This document shows, piece after piece, positions 17,548-27,231 of a stretch of 64,000 nucleotides of DNA. The notes beneath the pieces are model-generated. The model worked only from the letters and a program-made list of their open reading frames with translations. It searched no databases and was not told where the DNA came from. Position 1 is the stretch's first letter; each line of letters starts with the position of its first letter. Source of the stretch: Spirulina sp034932185 (GTDB lineage: Bacteria; Cyanobacteriota; Cyanobacteriia; Cyanobacteriales; Spirulinaceae). The stretch covers positions 51,860-115,859 of the forward strand of contig NZ_JAYGHW010000004.1 of assembly GCF_034932185.1 (NCBI RefSeq), given 5' to 3'. The translations under genes were made by a program, and so were the position numbers.

Positions 17548-18993
17548 ATGACCCCCATCGATGACTTTGATGCCACCCTTCTCGATATCGCCGCCATCCA
17601 AGGGGAACTCCACTACAAACAAGCCCAAGATGCCCTCCGTAACCTGGTTCAACACCTCGACCTCACCCCCCAAGAACAACAGGGTTTAGAAACCGAACTC
17701 ACCCACCTTAGCCAAACCCTCGATAAACTCGACCATTCCGTCGTGCAGATCGCTGCTTTTGGCATGGTGGGCCGGGGGAAATCCTCCGTCCTCAATGCCC
17801 TCCTGGGAGAAAATGCCTTTGAGGTTGGCCCCCTCCATGGCGTGACCCGCACCATCGGTAATGCCAATTGGCAAGTCCAAACCGATGATCTGCAAGTCCA
17901 ACGCCTTGCCCTGCCTGCGGCCCAAAATGCCCAAATTCAACTGATCGACACCCCCGGCATTGATGAAATCGACGGCAAAACCCGCGAACAACTGGCCCAA
18001 CAGGTGGCCAAACAAGCGGATCTGATCCTCTTCGTCGTCTCCGGCGATATGACCCAGGTGGAATACAACGCCCTTGCCCAACTGCGGGACGTGGGTAAGC
18101 CGATGCTGTTGGTGTTTAACAAAATTGACCAATACCCCGAAGCCGATCGCCTCGCCATTTATCACACCATTTGTAACCAGCGGGTGCGGGAATTGATTTC
18201 CCCCGATGAAGTGGTGATGGTGGCGGCGGCTCCTTTGGTGGCGGTGCAGGTGGAGCGGGGGGGGAAAGTCACGCTAGAGCGGCAACGGGGCGCGGCCCAG
18301 ATCATCCCCCTGAAGCTGAAAATTCTCGATCTCCTCCATCGGGAAGGAAAATCTCTCCTGGCCTTGAATACAATGCTCTACGCCACGGAAATTAATGAGC
18401 AGGTGGTACAGCGGAAGCTGGCAATTCGTCGCGAAGGGGCGGAAACTTTGACGCAGCGGGCGGTGATGGCCAAAGCCCTGGCCATTGCCCTTAACCCCGT
18501 TACGGTTCTCGACCTGCTCACCGGAGCCACCATTGATGTGGCCCTGATCCTCTCCTTGGGCAAACTTTACGGTTTAACGATGACCCAGGGGGCGGCGATC
18601 GCCCTCCTGCGGCAAATTGCTTGGGGGATGGGGGGGATTACCTTAACGGATCTGCTGACGACGTTGGGCTTAAGTGGCGTGAAAACCCTCCTAGGCGTGA
18701 CGGCTCCCCTGACGGGGGGGGCGAGTTTGTTGCCCTATGTATCCGTGGCGGTGACGCAGGGGGCGGTGGCGGGAGTGATGACAACGGCGATCGCCCGCAT
18801 CACCCAAACCTATTTGGCTAACGGTGCAACTTGGGGGCCAGAGGGGCCAAAAACCGTGATTCAAAATATTTTAACTTCCTTAGATGAGCAATCAATTTTG
18901 CACCGCATTAAAGACGAATTGACGGCGAAACTGACGGCCCAGCCAACAACGACGCACCGCCAGCGGGATCAAAATCAATGCGAAACTCGGTAA
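17548..18993 (+). CDS. Membrane-associated GTPase with DUF697 domain
   Basis: The 481-residue protein has a G domain with P-loop GMVGRGKSSVLNALLGE (residue ~72), G3 motif DTPGIDE (~133) and G4 motif NKID (~191). The C-terminal half (about 290-450) is hydrophobic and matches DUF697, which probably anchors it in a membrane. Cyanobacteria usually have several such Era/dynamin-like GTPases of unknown role. The 3' end overlaps the 3' end of the CHASE2 kinase gene by 86 bases on the opposite strand, which is unusual; the last 28 residues are therefore less constrained than the rest. Confidence 0.85.
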   Translation: MTPIDDFDATLLDIAAIQGELHYKQAQDALRNLVQHLDLTPQEQQGLETELTHLSQTLDKLDHSVVQIAAFGMVGRGKSSVLNALLGENAFEVGPLHGVTRTIGNANWQVQTDDLQVQRLALPAAQNAQIQLIDTPGIDEIDGKTREQLAQQVAKQADLILFVVSGDMTQVEYNALAQLRDVGKPMLLVFNKIDQYPEADRLAIYHTICNQRVRELISPDEVVMVAAAPLVAVQVERGGKVTLERQRGAAQIIPLKLKILDLLHREGKSLLALNTMLYATEINEQVVQRKLAIRREGAETLTQRAVMAKALAIALNPVTVLDLLTGATIDVALILSLGKLYGLTMTQGAAIALLRQIAWGMGGITLTDLLTTLGLSGVKTLLGVTAPLTGGASLLPYVSVAVTQGAVAGVMTTAIARITQTYLANGATWGPEGPKTVIQNILTSLDEQSILHRIKDELTAKLTAQPTTTHRQRDQNQCETR

Positions 18994-21184
18994 ATTCCCC
19001 CGGCACAGATTCGACAATAATATTGCCCTGATGGACAGAAACAAGGGTTTGATGGGCTAAAGATAAGCCTAAACCCGTCCCTTCTCCCGTCGGTTTTGTT
19101 GTGAAAAAAGGATCAAAAATCTTCGGCTGATGTTCCGGTAAAATCCCATCGCCATTATCCCGCACCGTGATCCCAATCCGTCCCTCTCCTTGCCAAGTAC
19201 TCACTAATAATTGCGGTTGATAATCGGGATCTAGCGCTGCTTTACGCCGCCGCTCCATCGCTTCTAAAGCATTGGTGAAAAGATTAATCATCGCTTTGGT
19301 GAAGTCCTTAGCGACTAAGGGCAATGTGGGAGTATTAGCATCGAAACTAATTATTTTATTTAACTTTAAATCCGGCATTTTTACCTGTAAATTATGCTCC
19401 ACCAACTCCAACGCATTGACAATTAATTGATTTAAATCCGTCATTTCTGCCTGGCCTCCCCCTTCACGGGTATGCTCTAGCATACTATCGACAATTTGCT
19501 CAATGCGTTGGCCATTGTCGCGAATGGTTTTGAGATTATCGGTGAATTCATCCACAAGCTCACAAATCACCTCTTGACTTTCCCCCTCTAAGGGTAGATC
19601 GCCCAACTCATCCCAAAGTTCCGTCGTTAATTCTTGAGAAATGCGCGTAAAGTTAATCACAAAATTGAGGGGATTGCGGATTTCATGGGCTACGCCAGCG
19701 GTGAGGGAACCGAGGGAGGCTAACCGTTCTTGGGCGATGATTTGGGCTTGGGCGGTTTGGAGTTTTTCGAGGGTAGTTTCTAACTGGTGATTTTTTTCAT
19801 CCAGGGATTGATTAGCTTCACTTAATTCCTCCGTTCGGGCGGCTACTTTTAACTCCAACGTGCGGGCATAGTCTTCAATTTGGCGATAGGATTTCAACAG
19901 ATAAATCAGCATCGTAATCGCAAACTTGAGGGCCGCCCCATTTACCAAGGCTAACAACACCGGCAACAACGGCAACCACCAACTGAGCAAAAACGCCCCA
20001 TAACTGCCGAAAATGAGGAGGGCGATCGCCCCGCTAAATTGCACCACCGTTCGGGCGATCGCGGGCCGCGTCAGGCCGTCCACCGTCCGCCAATGGGTAA
20101 TCGCCACCGTCCCCACCCCCGCCCCTAGGAGGATTAGTAACCATTCCAAAGGATCGGGAATGGTGCGGATCGGTTGCCTTTTTCCCAAAACCGCATCCAT
20201 TAAAAAACTAATAGCATTGGCATGGGCCACCACCCCCGACATTCGTTGGGGATTTTGGTAGGGGGTGGGGACAAAATCCTGCAAACTGGGGGCAACGGAA
20301 CCGATTAAGACAATGCGATCGCGGAACAAATCCGGAGCAATTTCACCCTTAACCACCGCCTGCCAAGAAACCCGTTGAAATTCGTATGCTTCCGCAGGTC
20401 TTCCCCCTTGATCGGGGCCGCGATAGTTTAAAAAGATACTATAACCTTGGGTATCGGCATTATAATAACCGCCATCAAAAGATTCCACGGGTGCAAAGAG
20501 CGTTTCTCCCCATTGAATGCTGTCATTGGGGCCATTTTGAGGCTCTAGACCGGCGGTATTTTTGAGATATTGCCAAGCAATGAGAAAGCTAAAGGAAAGC
20601 AAACTTTCATCGGTTTCTTCTAAATAAACCGTTAATAACAACCGCCGCACTAAACCATCAATATCATCGGGAAAATCATTAAAGCCCACCTGTTCCGAGG
20701 GTAGATCGGGCGGCGGATCGATGGTGCGCCCTGAACCGAAATCTTCCAGGGTGGCGAGTTTAGGGACAGCTTTACGAATGCCGATTAAATGGGGGGTGGA
20801 TTTAAAAATAGCCTTGAGTTGATCATAGCCTTCTTTAACCGGCACATCTCGATAGATATCCAAACCAATCACCTGAGGGTTTTGATTTTTAATCACCGTC
20901 AGCAATTGGGCCACTTCAGCATCGGAAAAGGGCCAATTGAGGGCGCGGATTTCCGCTTCATCAAAGGTGACGATGACAATGCGATCATCAGGAGGGAGGG
21001 GGGGGCGCGATCGCATCAGCCAATCATAGGTGACTAATTCCCCCAATTGCAGCAAGCCCACGCCCCGCAACAACAAAATGATTCCCGCCACACCGCCGGT
21101 AATCATCAGGTTTTGCCCCCAAGGGCGGGTGAGGCTACGGCGGAATTTGCGCCCAAGGGTAGCAAGGCTAAAAGGGGAGGACAT
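18908..21184 (-). CDS. CHASE2 sensor histidine kinase
   Basis: The 758-residue protein has an N-terminal membrane segment (~27-45), an extracytoplasmic CHASE2 domain (~50-335; YDWLMRSRPPLPPDDRIVIV), three membrane segments (~345-430), a coiled coil (~440-490), a HisKA box AGVAHEIRNPLNFVIN with the phospho-accepting histidine near 498, and an ATPase domain. The latter shows INLFTNALEAM, DNGDGI and GTGLGLSLAHQTL. It signals across the plasma membrane to an unidentified response regulator; none is encoded nearby. The ligand is unknown. Confidence 0.93.
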   Translation of the reverse strand: MSSPFSLATLGRKFRRSLTRPWGQNLMITGGVAGIILLLRGVGLLQLGELVTYDWLMRSRPPLPPDDRIVIVTFDEAEIRALNWPFSDAEVAQLLTVIKNQNPQVIGLDIYRDVPVKEGYDQLKAIFKSTPHLIGIRKAVPKLATLEDFGSGRTIDPPPDLPSEQVGFNDFPDDIDGLVRRLLLTVYLEETDESLLSFSFLIAWQYLKNTAGLEPQNGPNDSIQWGETLFAPVESFDGGYYNADTQGYSIFLNYRGPDQGGRPAEAYEFQRVSWQAVVKGEIAPDLFRDRIVLIGSVAPSLQDFVPTPYQNPQRMSGVVAHANAISFLMDAVLGKRQPIRTIPDPLEWLLILLGAGVGTVAITHWRTVDGLTRPAIARTVVQFSGAIALLIFGSYGAFLLSWWLPLLPVLLALVNGAALKFAITMLIYLLKSYRQIEDYARTLELKVAARTEELSEANQSLDEKNHQLETTLEKLQTAQAQIIAQERLASLGSLTAGVAHEIRNPLNFVINFTRISQELTTELWDELGDLPLEGESQEVICELVDEFTDNLKTIRDNGQRIEQIVDSMLEHTREGGGQAEMTDLNQLIVNALELVEHNLQVKMPDLKLNKIISFDANTPTLPLVAKDFTKAMINLFTNALEAMERRRKAALDPDYQPQLLVSTWQGEGRIGITVRDNGDGILPEHQPKIFDPFFTTKPTGEGTGLGLSLAHQTLVSVHQGNIIVESVPGEFTEFRIDFDPAGGASLLAGPSVSPSIRL

Positions 21185-21216
21185 GGTGAGAACGCTGGGA
21201 GGGTTAAATGGATACG

Positions 21217-22236
21217 TTAGGTGTCACTGGATTGAAAATTTGACCAGGTTTTTCCTTGGAGTACTTGGGCTAAGTCTTGTGCCGTTTGAACACCGAGATG
21301 AGCCACATTAAAATATTGCTTGCTGCCCTGCATACCGTTACGACTGTCCTTGATGAACTCAGTTTCAAAAAACTCACCCAGGAGAAAGACTCTTGCCGGA
21401 TTATCACTTGTCCACCGTCGCCGCACATTTTCAATAGCTGTATTTTTTAGAGTTTGGTCTTTATGATTCTGATCGTTCTTCCATTTCATTATTACTGATG
21501 ATTCGGATTCTACATCTACGACCGCTAGAATATCTGCAATTCTATCTACACGTTTGTTTCGATACATACCAAAAAAACCACAACGAGCATGGGAATAAGC
21601 TCCACCTCTTGCGGGGCATAGATAGACATGAGTAGCCAGGATTTCTTCATAACTTTTTTTACAGTTGACGACATCCAGTAACTCACGCCATGAGGGTAAC
21701 AGTCCTTCTTCATCGAGGTATGCCCGCAGTTCTGACACCGTATCGACGAGGGTTTTGGGGAGATGTGGGAGTTGCAAAGCTCCGATGAAGTCCTCAAATG
21801 TGAGGGCAGCGAAACGAATTTCTCCATGATATTTTTCTTTACACAATGCTTCAACTTGGGCAAATCGTGAGTTATCACCATCTTCAAATGACCCAAGAGC
21901 GATCAGCATCTTTAATCCAGGGGAGCTTTGCTCAAGCCCGGCTAAGTGTCTTTCCAATTGTTCATCGTAAAACCAGTCCAAATTCTTGGTTTCTAGAAAA
22001 ATTGTCAGTGATTTTTGGACAATTAGCCCATCAGGAACGCTTGAATTTTTCTTCTCCTGTTGCCTAAATGTAACACCAACATGATCACCAATATCCTCAC
22101 CCAAAAGCGTGCTAAATACTTCTGCTAAGTAGCGAGGGTTTTCTTCGTAGAGTAATTTGAGAACAAGCAAGCAATAGTTAGTTGTTCTGTTCTCTCGTTG
22201 AGAATATCCGGAAAAGAGACTGATTGGTTTACCCAT
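21217..22236 (-). CDS. Predicted PD-(D/E)XK nuclease-like protein
   Basis: The start is ATG 22236; a GTG precedes it. The 339-residue protein contains PDGLIVQKSLTIFLETKNLDW near residues 90-110, a D...ExK arrangement typical of PD-(D/E)XK nucleases. It is followed by LERHLAGLEQSSPGLKMLIALG. The C-terminal half is rich in aromatic and charged residues, with no recognised domain. It has no partner gene: the CHASE2 kinase follows and bioB diverges. It may be a stand-alone defence or restriction-type protein, but the function is not established. Confidence 0.55.
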   Translation of the reverse strand: MGKPISLFSGYSQRENRTTNYCLLVLKLLYEENPRYLAEVFSTLLGEDIGDHVGVTFRQQEKKNSSVPDGLIVQKSLTIFLETKNLDWFYDEQLERHLAGLEQSSPGLKMLIALGSFEDGDNSRFAQVEALCKEKYHGEIRFAALTFEDFIGALQLPHLPKTLVDTVSELRAYLDEEGLLPSWRELLDVVNCKKSYEEILATHVYLCPARGGAYSHARCGFFGMYRNKRVDRIADILAVVDVESESSVIMKWKNDQNHKDQTLKNTAIENVRRRWTSDNPARVFLLGEFFETEFIKDSRNGMQGSKQYFNVAHLGVQTAQDLAQVLQGKTWSNFQSSDT

Positions 22237-22311
22237 CACATTACCCGTTATACAGATTTTTACCTGTTATACAGCTTGTAAAAATAAAATGCATTAGAAC
22301 TAATATATTGA

Positions 22312-22336
22312 GAGGGCGGACTAAAGTCCGTACTAC
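22312..22336. repeat. GGACTAAAGTCC short palindrome
   Basis: GAGGGCGGACTAAAGTCCG sits in the 215-base gap between the nuclease-like gene and bioB. A second copy with the same flank is at 46857-46884. Confidence 0.6.
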
Positions 22337-22451
22337 CAACAATCATCGTTGGGGGAATGTTGCGGTGGATTGCGGGGGGGCGTTGGCTTGGCCGGGGGAT
22401 GATAGAATTACAGTCTGAATCTTTGTTGATGCTTACTTATCGAGAAACACC

Positions 22452-23531
22452 GTGGTTCCAGTCCTAGAATCCAGCCTCACCCCCCTCACCAGTACAATCC
22501 TAGAAGCCCATCTCGCTCAGTTGACGGAGCGGATTATTGCTGGGGAACAATTAAGCCGCTCCGAGGCGATCGCCCTCACCACCATCACTGGAGAGGCGGA
22601 TATTCTCACCCTAGCGGCGGCGGCGGATCGGGTGCGCCAAGCCTGTTGTGGGGATACGGTGGATCTCTGTAGCATCGTTAATGTTAAATCCGGGGGCTGT
22701 TCGGAAAATTGCGGCTTTTGCGCCCAATCCGCCCACCATCCCGGTGAAGATTCCCCCATTTATGGACTGAAATCCCAGGCGGAAATTATCGCCCAGGCCC
22801 AGGCGGCGGCAGCGGCGGGGGCGAAACGGTTTTGTTTAGTGAGCCAAGGGCGCGGCCCCAAATATAGTAAATCTAACGATTTTGCCGAAATCCTCGCCAC
22901 GGTACAGGAAATCATCAAAACCACGGCGATTAAACCCTGTTGCGCTTTGGGGGAAGTCACGCCGGAACAGGCCCAACAACTGCGAGCAGCAGGCGTAACT
23001 CGCTATAACCATAACCTCGAAGCCTCCGAGGCCTTTTTCCCGGAAATTGTCACAACCCATAGTTGGCGCGATCGCGTTGAAACGATCCAAAACCTCAAAG
23101 CCGCCGGGATTCAAGCCTGTTCTGGGGGGATTTTGGGCTTGGGGGAAAGTTGGGAGGATCGGGTGGATCTTGCCTTGGCTTTACGGGATTTGGAGGTGGA
23201 ATCTGTGCCGTTGAATCTGCTCAACCCTCGCAGCGGCACACCTCTGGAAACCCAGAACCCCCTTAATCCCTACGAAGCGGTGAAGGCGATCGCCATCATC
23301 CGCCTGATCCTGCCCCAACAGATCCTCCGCTATGCGGGCGGCCGGGAAACCGTGATGGGGGAATTGCAAGCCCTAGGGTTAAAGGCCGGCATTAACGCCA
23401 TGCTGATCGGCCATTACCTCACCACCCTCGGCCAACCCCCTGAACAAGACCATGCGATGTTAACTGCCCTCGGCCGCAATGGCGGCGAAGCTCCGATTCC
23501 CGGTGAGTACCCAACCCCCTCCCAAGCGTAA
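22452..23531 (+). CDS. bioB: Biotin synthase
   Basis: BioB is a radical SAM enzyme that inserts sulfur into dethiobiotin. The 4Fe-4S ligand motif CSENCGFCAQSAHH is near residue 80, with downstream YNHNLEASEAFF and GILGLGESWEDRV. The annotated start is a GTG at 22452; no upstream ATG is in frame close by. Length 359 is normal. It overlaps bioY, which supports a biotin operon of synthesis and uptake. Confidence 0.96.
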   Translation: MVPVLESSLTPLTSTILEAHLAQLTERIIAGEQLSRSEAIALTTITGEADILTLAAAADRVRQACCGDTVDLCSIVNVKSGGCSENCGFCAQSAHHPGEDSPIYGLKSQAEIIAQAQAAAAAGAKRFCLVSQGRGPKYSKSNDFAEILATVQEIIKTTAIKPCCALGEVTPEQAQQLRAAGVTRYNHNLEASEAFFPEIVTTHSWRDRVETIQNLKAAGIQACSGGILGLGESWEDRVDLALALRDLEVESVPLNLLNPRSGTPLETQNPLNPYEAVKAIAIIRLILPQQILRYAGGRETVMGELQALGLKAGINAMLIGHYLTTLGQPPEQDHAMLTALGRNGGEAPIPGEYPTPSQA

Positions 23532-24186
23532 ACGCCCGCCAAGCCCCCCCAAGGGTAAGGTCAAACGGAAAAGGCGGCGCTCCCCCTCGATTTCTCCCCT
23601 TCAGCGGTTGTTGTGGGGGTTAATTGGCTTGGGGCTGATGGTGGGGGGGACATTGGTGAAGGCCCACACCCTTTGGCCGGAGGGTTGGCAGGATTGGACG
23701 GTGCGATCGCTTCAGGTCAATTGGCAGGTGGGGGCGGTGTTGCTGATTGGGTGTTTAGGGGGAGCGCAGGCCTCGCTGCTCTCGCAAATTAGCTACGTCC
23801 TCCTCGGGTTATCGGGATTGGCGATTTTCACCGATGGGGGCGGCCTCTATTACCTCCAAGAACCGGCCTTTGGCTATATCTTGGGGTTTATTCCCGGCGG
23901 TTGGCTCTGTGGGCGGCTAGCGTTTCGGTGGCGGCCCGTACAGCTTGAAAGTTTGGCCCTCAGTGCCTTGGCGGGTTTGGGCGTGATCCATCTCTGTGGC
24001 ATTGTTTATCAAATCGGCTTACAGATGATCCAACTCTTGAGCCAACAAGTCCAACTCCTAGAAATGGGCGCAGCGCTCCTGCAAGGCATTTTCCGTTACT
24101 CCGTGATCCTGCTCCTGCCTCAGGGGGCATTGATTTGTGCCGTGAGTGTTTTGGCCTTTCTTTTGCGTCGCATTATGTTCTACTAA
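23503..24186 (+). CDS. bioY: Biotin transporter BioY (ECF S component)
   Basis: The likely start is GTG 23503 (VSTQPPPKRKR), 29 bases inside bioB; the frame is open to 23479. The N-terminus is very basic and proline-rich (about 30 residues), then five or six hydrophobic segments follow. LQEPAFGYILGFIPGGWLCG and GVIHLCGIVYQIG are diagnostic of BioY, the membrane protein that binds biotin. The energising EcfA/EcfT components are not here. The long basic N-terminal extension is unusual and may be cytoplasmic. Confidence 0.88.
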   Translation: MSTQPPPKRKRPPSPPKGKVKRKRRRSPSISPLQRLLWGLIGLGLMVGGTLVKAHTLWPEGWQDWTVRSLQVNWQVGAVLLIGCLGGAQASLLSQISYVLLGLSGLAIFTDGGGLYYLQEPAFGYILGFIPGGWLCGRLAFRWRPVQLESLALSALAGLGVIHLCGIVYQIGLQMIQLLSQQVQLLEMGAALLQGIFRYSVILLLPQGALICAVSVLAFLLRRIMFY

Positions 24187-24245
24187 ACAGTTAAGATAGC
24201 CATACCTCGCGTTTTTAATCTTTTTCCTTTACCAATGGCGATCGC

Positions 24246-27155
24246 ATGTGGGATTTGCAAACACCTGCCGTTAAACAAAATCCACCTTCCCTGTCCCAAT
24301 GGCTGTATCATGCCATTCAAGCCCCCGACTTCCGGCTTCGTATTCGCCTACGGGGCAATAATCTCCATGTGCTCCTCGAAGGCAATACTGCCCCCAGTTT
24401 GGATGCCGTTCTGCCCCCTTTACTTCAGGCCTTAGAAACAGAAACCGAGAGCTTTTATCACTTTTTTCGGAATACAGAAGATCCCCTCTATAAGCTGATT
24501 CTCTACGGGCGAAAAATGGGCCAAGACCGCCCCGCTTGGATTGAATCGATTATCTTGGCAGATTTGCAGTCTAACCTCCCCTCCACCTCAGGGGGAGCAA
24601 CGGCCCCAGGGGTAGCGCTGGTTTCCAATGAAAGTTTGGCCCGCAGTGGTGCGCCGGATGCGATCGCCCGCTACCTCAGTGAATCCCTCTCCCATTTAGG
24701 CGTGAGCGTGAAAGTGTTGGTGCAAAAATTGCCCCAACTGGAGGAAGAAACAGAGGAAGAAGAATCCCCCCAACGGCGACTCTGGGTGATCTGTAGTTGC
24801 GACTATAGCCCCGATGCTTCCCTGATTGCCGAACCCATTGCCCAACAACTGCGGGAACTAGAACTTGAAGGCTTCCGCGAAGCCGTGATCCGCTCCCAAG
24901 TGAGCGGCGAAGCTGCCCCGGATTGGGTGCTACAAGTGGATCTCACCCATCCGAAAGAACTCCTGGAGCAATGGTCAAAATGGGGGGATGAACTGGCGAT
25001 CAATCGCCTGCTCAATCAAGCCGTGGCCCGGGATGGCTTGCAGGTGCGGGCGATCGTCCAAGAAACCACACTGCATATTTTCTGCATCCTCCACCCCAAC
25101 GATCACCTTTCCACCGACGCACCGCCGGCCAATATTGCCATTAAAGGCATTAGCCAATGCCTGAGCACAATGCGCCCCCAAGGCCTGAAAGCCGCAGCTA
25201 TCTACGGCATTCAACAGCATAAACTGACGCTCCTCCACAGTGATCTCACGCCGGATCTGACGGATCTCCAAGCGGATCCCGCTTGGGTGAATTGGCTGCC
25301 CCTCCCGGCCTCCCATCAGCCGGATCTCGCCCTCTCCCCCCACACCTTAGCCCAACACAAACACCCCACCGCCTTAACGTTTCTCTTGCAACGCCTCCTC
25401 AACCCCGATATGGATGGCTTTCTGGCCACTGGGGGGATTCGGGTGAAACTTTGTTTTCGTAACCATGTACTCCATGTGATGACGGAAGCGCTGGTTTGTC
25501 CCCGTCAAACCTTGGTGGTGGGGAAGGTGGAGCCTTTTCTCGCTGCATTGCAAATTCAGGATGTTACCAGTGTGCGCATTTATGGGCGACGGGCAGGGCA
25601 ATCTTCCCCCCTCTGGACGGTGGCGGTTAATTTTGAAGCCCCTGGATTGGGCGAATTGGCTTCGGAACCGGAGCCGGTGGTGACGGTGCTCAATGCCTTA
25701 GAACCTTTACCGACGGCTCCTTTGGCGGTGTGTTCTCCCCGTTGGGATCTGTGGCGATGGGTACGCTGTAGTGAGTCGCGCCTCCAACAGGCTTTTTGCC
25801 AAACGGGGATTTTCGGGACGCGCCCCGATGCGGCCTGGCAACCGACGACCCCCTCCCGATGGCAGGGGCAGCAGGGTTGGCGGGGGGCGATCGCCTGGAC
25901 GTTGGTGGGGTTTGTGTTGATGATGCAGATCGACGCTTGGCTAGGGCAACAGTTACAAACCTGGGAAGTTTTAGATGAGGAGGAGGAGGCAGAGGTCTCC
26001 CTCTCTTTGGAAACGGATCTCAGCCGGGGTACGGGTAAAAGTGCGGTGAGTGCGGCCATTCTCGCCGCCGCCCGGGCCAAAAACCCCGACTTTAACAATC
26101 GCCTCCTCAATGAAAAACTCGCCCTCTATCAGGAGCGGGTGAAGCGTTCGGGGCCGCCGGATATTTTAATTGTGGGCAGTTCGCGGGCAATGCGGGGCAT
26201 TGATCCCAGTGTTTTAAGTGAATTGCTAGGGAGCCGCTACGGGGCAGAGCGATCGCCCGATATTTTCAACTTTGGCATTAATGGGGCAACAGTGCAGGTG
26301 GTGGATGTGCTATTGCGGCAGATCCTCACACCGGAGCAGTTGCCGAAGATTATCCTTTGGGCCGATGGGGCGCGGGCCTTTAATAGCGGTCGCCCGGATA
26401 GTACCTTTGAGGCGATCGCCGCCTCCGAAGGCTATCAACAAATTGAGCAGGGGCAATTCCCCCCCCAAGCCCAACAAAGCAATTCAGAACCGGCGGAAAT
26501 TCGCCCGAATCTTTCCTGGGCTAACCTCCAAAAATCCCTAGGGGCTGGTTATCAGGGTTTAAATCAAGACCTGCAAGATCTGGTGGGATCACGGCTTGTG
26601 CTCCATGGAGAGCGCGATCGCCTCCAAGCTTGGCTCCGCGCCCAATTCACCGAACCCGTCAGCCTCATGGAGGGCATCGATCCCGATGATCCCGACAGTC
26701 TCCTGATCAACAGCCAAGAACCCATTGATGCCGATGGCTTCCTCGCCCTCGATCTCCGCTTCGACCCCGATACCTATTACCGTCGTCATCCCAGGGTGAG
26801 CGGTGCGTATGACAACGACTACTTTAATTTCGACCTCACCGGCCAACAGGACGAAGCCCTTCAGCAATTATTGCGCTATCTCAACCGCCAACGGGTGGAT
26901 CTGGTGTTTATCAATCTCCCCCTCACCCAAGACTATTTAGACCCGATTCGCGGCGAACATGAAGCGGAATTCGTCAGCTATATGCGGGACATGGCCCGTC
27001 GCTCCCGGTTCACGTTCCGCAATTTATCCCAACGGTGGCAAACGGAATATGATTTCTTCTCCGACCCCAGCCATCTCAACCGCTACGGAGCGCAACAGGT
27101 TTCCGTCCATCTCGCAGAAAAAGCGCAAATTCGTTGGGATTTAAAACTGGAATAA
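24246..27155 (+). CDS. Large DUF1574 protein with SGNH-hydrolase-like C-terminus
   Basis: The 969-residue protein begins with repeated modules. Around residues 25-100 and 390-465 the same pattern recurs (RIRLRGNNLHVLLEG / RVKLCFRNHVLHVMTEA, then ILYGRKMGQDRPAW / RIYGRRAGQSSPLW), with a weaker third unit between. A membrane segment follows near residue 555. The C-terminal DUF1574 domain has ILIVGSSRAMRGIDPSVL near 635 and DPSHLNRYGAQQ near 943. These fit the Ser and Asp-x-x-His sites of SGNH/GDSL esterases, so envelope acyl or deacylation chemistry is possible. The substrate is unknown. Confidence 0.8.
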   Translation: MWDLQTPAVKQNPPSLSQWLYHAIQAPDFRLRIRLRGNNLHVLLEGNTAPSLDAVLPPLLQALETETESFYHFFRNTEDPLYKLILYGRKMGQDRPAWIESIILADLQSNLPSTSGGATAPGVALVSNESLARSGAPDAIARYLSESLSHLGVSVKVLVQKLPQLEEETEEEESPQRRLWVICSCDYSPDASLIAEPIAQQLRELELEGFREAVIRSQVSGEAAPDWVLQVDLTHPKELLEQWSKWGDELAINRLLNQAVARDGLQVRAIVQETTLHIFCILHPNDHLSTDAPPANIAIKGISQCLSTMRPQGLKAAAIYGIQQHKLTLLHSDLTPDLTDLQADPAWVNWLPLPASHQPDLALSPHTLAQHKHPTALTFLLQRLLNPDMDGFLATGGIRVKLCFRNHVLHVMTEALVCPRQTLVVGKVEPFLAALQIQDVTSVRIYGRRAGQSSPLWTVAVNFEAPGLGELASEPEPVVTVLNALEPLPTAPLAVCSPRWDLWRWVRCSESRLQQAFCQTGIFGTRPDAAWQPTTPSRWQGQQGWRGAIAWTLVGFVLMMQIDAWLGQQLQTWEVLDEEEEAEVSLSLETDLSRGTGKSAVSAAILAAARAKNPDFNNRLLNEKLALYQERVKRSGPPDILIVGSSRAMRGIDPSVLSELLGSRYGAERSPDIFNFGINGATVQVVDVLLRQILTPEQLPKIILWADGARAFNSGRPDSTFEAIAASEGYQQIEQGQFPPQAQQSNSEPAEIRPNLSWANLQKSLGAGYQGLNQDLQDLVGSRLVLHGERDRLQAWLRAQFTEPVSLMEGIDPDDPDSLLINSQEPIDADGFLALDLRFDPDTYYRRHPRVSGAYDNDYFNFDLTGQQDEALQQLLRYLNRQRVDLVFINLPLTQDYLDPIRGEHEAEFVSYMRDMARRSRFTFRNLSQRWQTEYDFFSDPSHLNRYGAQQVSVHLAEKAQIRWDLKLE

Positions 27156-27167
27156 TCAGCAATCCCC

Positions 27168-27193
27168 GTAGGGGCGAAAAATTTTTCGCCCTC
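27168..27193. repeat. Short-form palindromic repeat
   Basis: GTAGGGGCGAAAAATTTTTC, followed by GCCC, lies 12 bases after the DUF1574 stop. It could form a terminator-like hairpin. Confidence 0.75.
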
Positions 27194-27231
27194 CCCGGTT
27201 TTCTTGGATTTTGGATTAATTGGAGTGCGAT

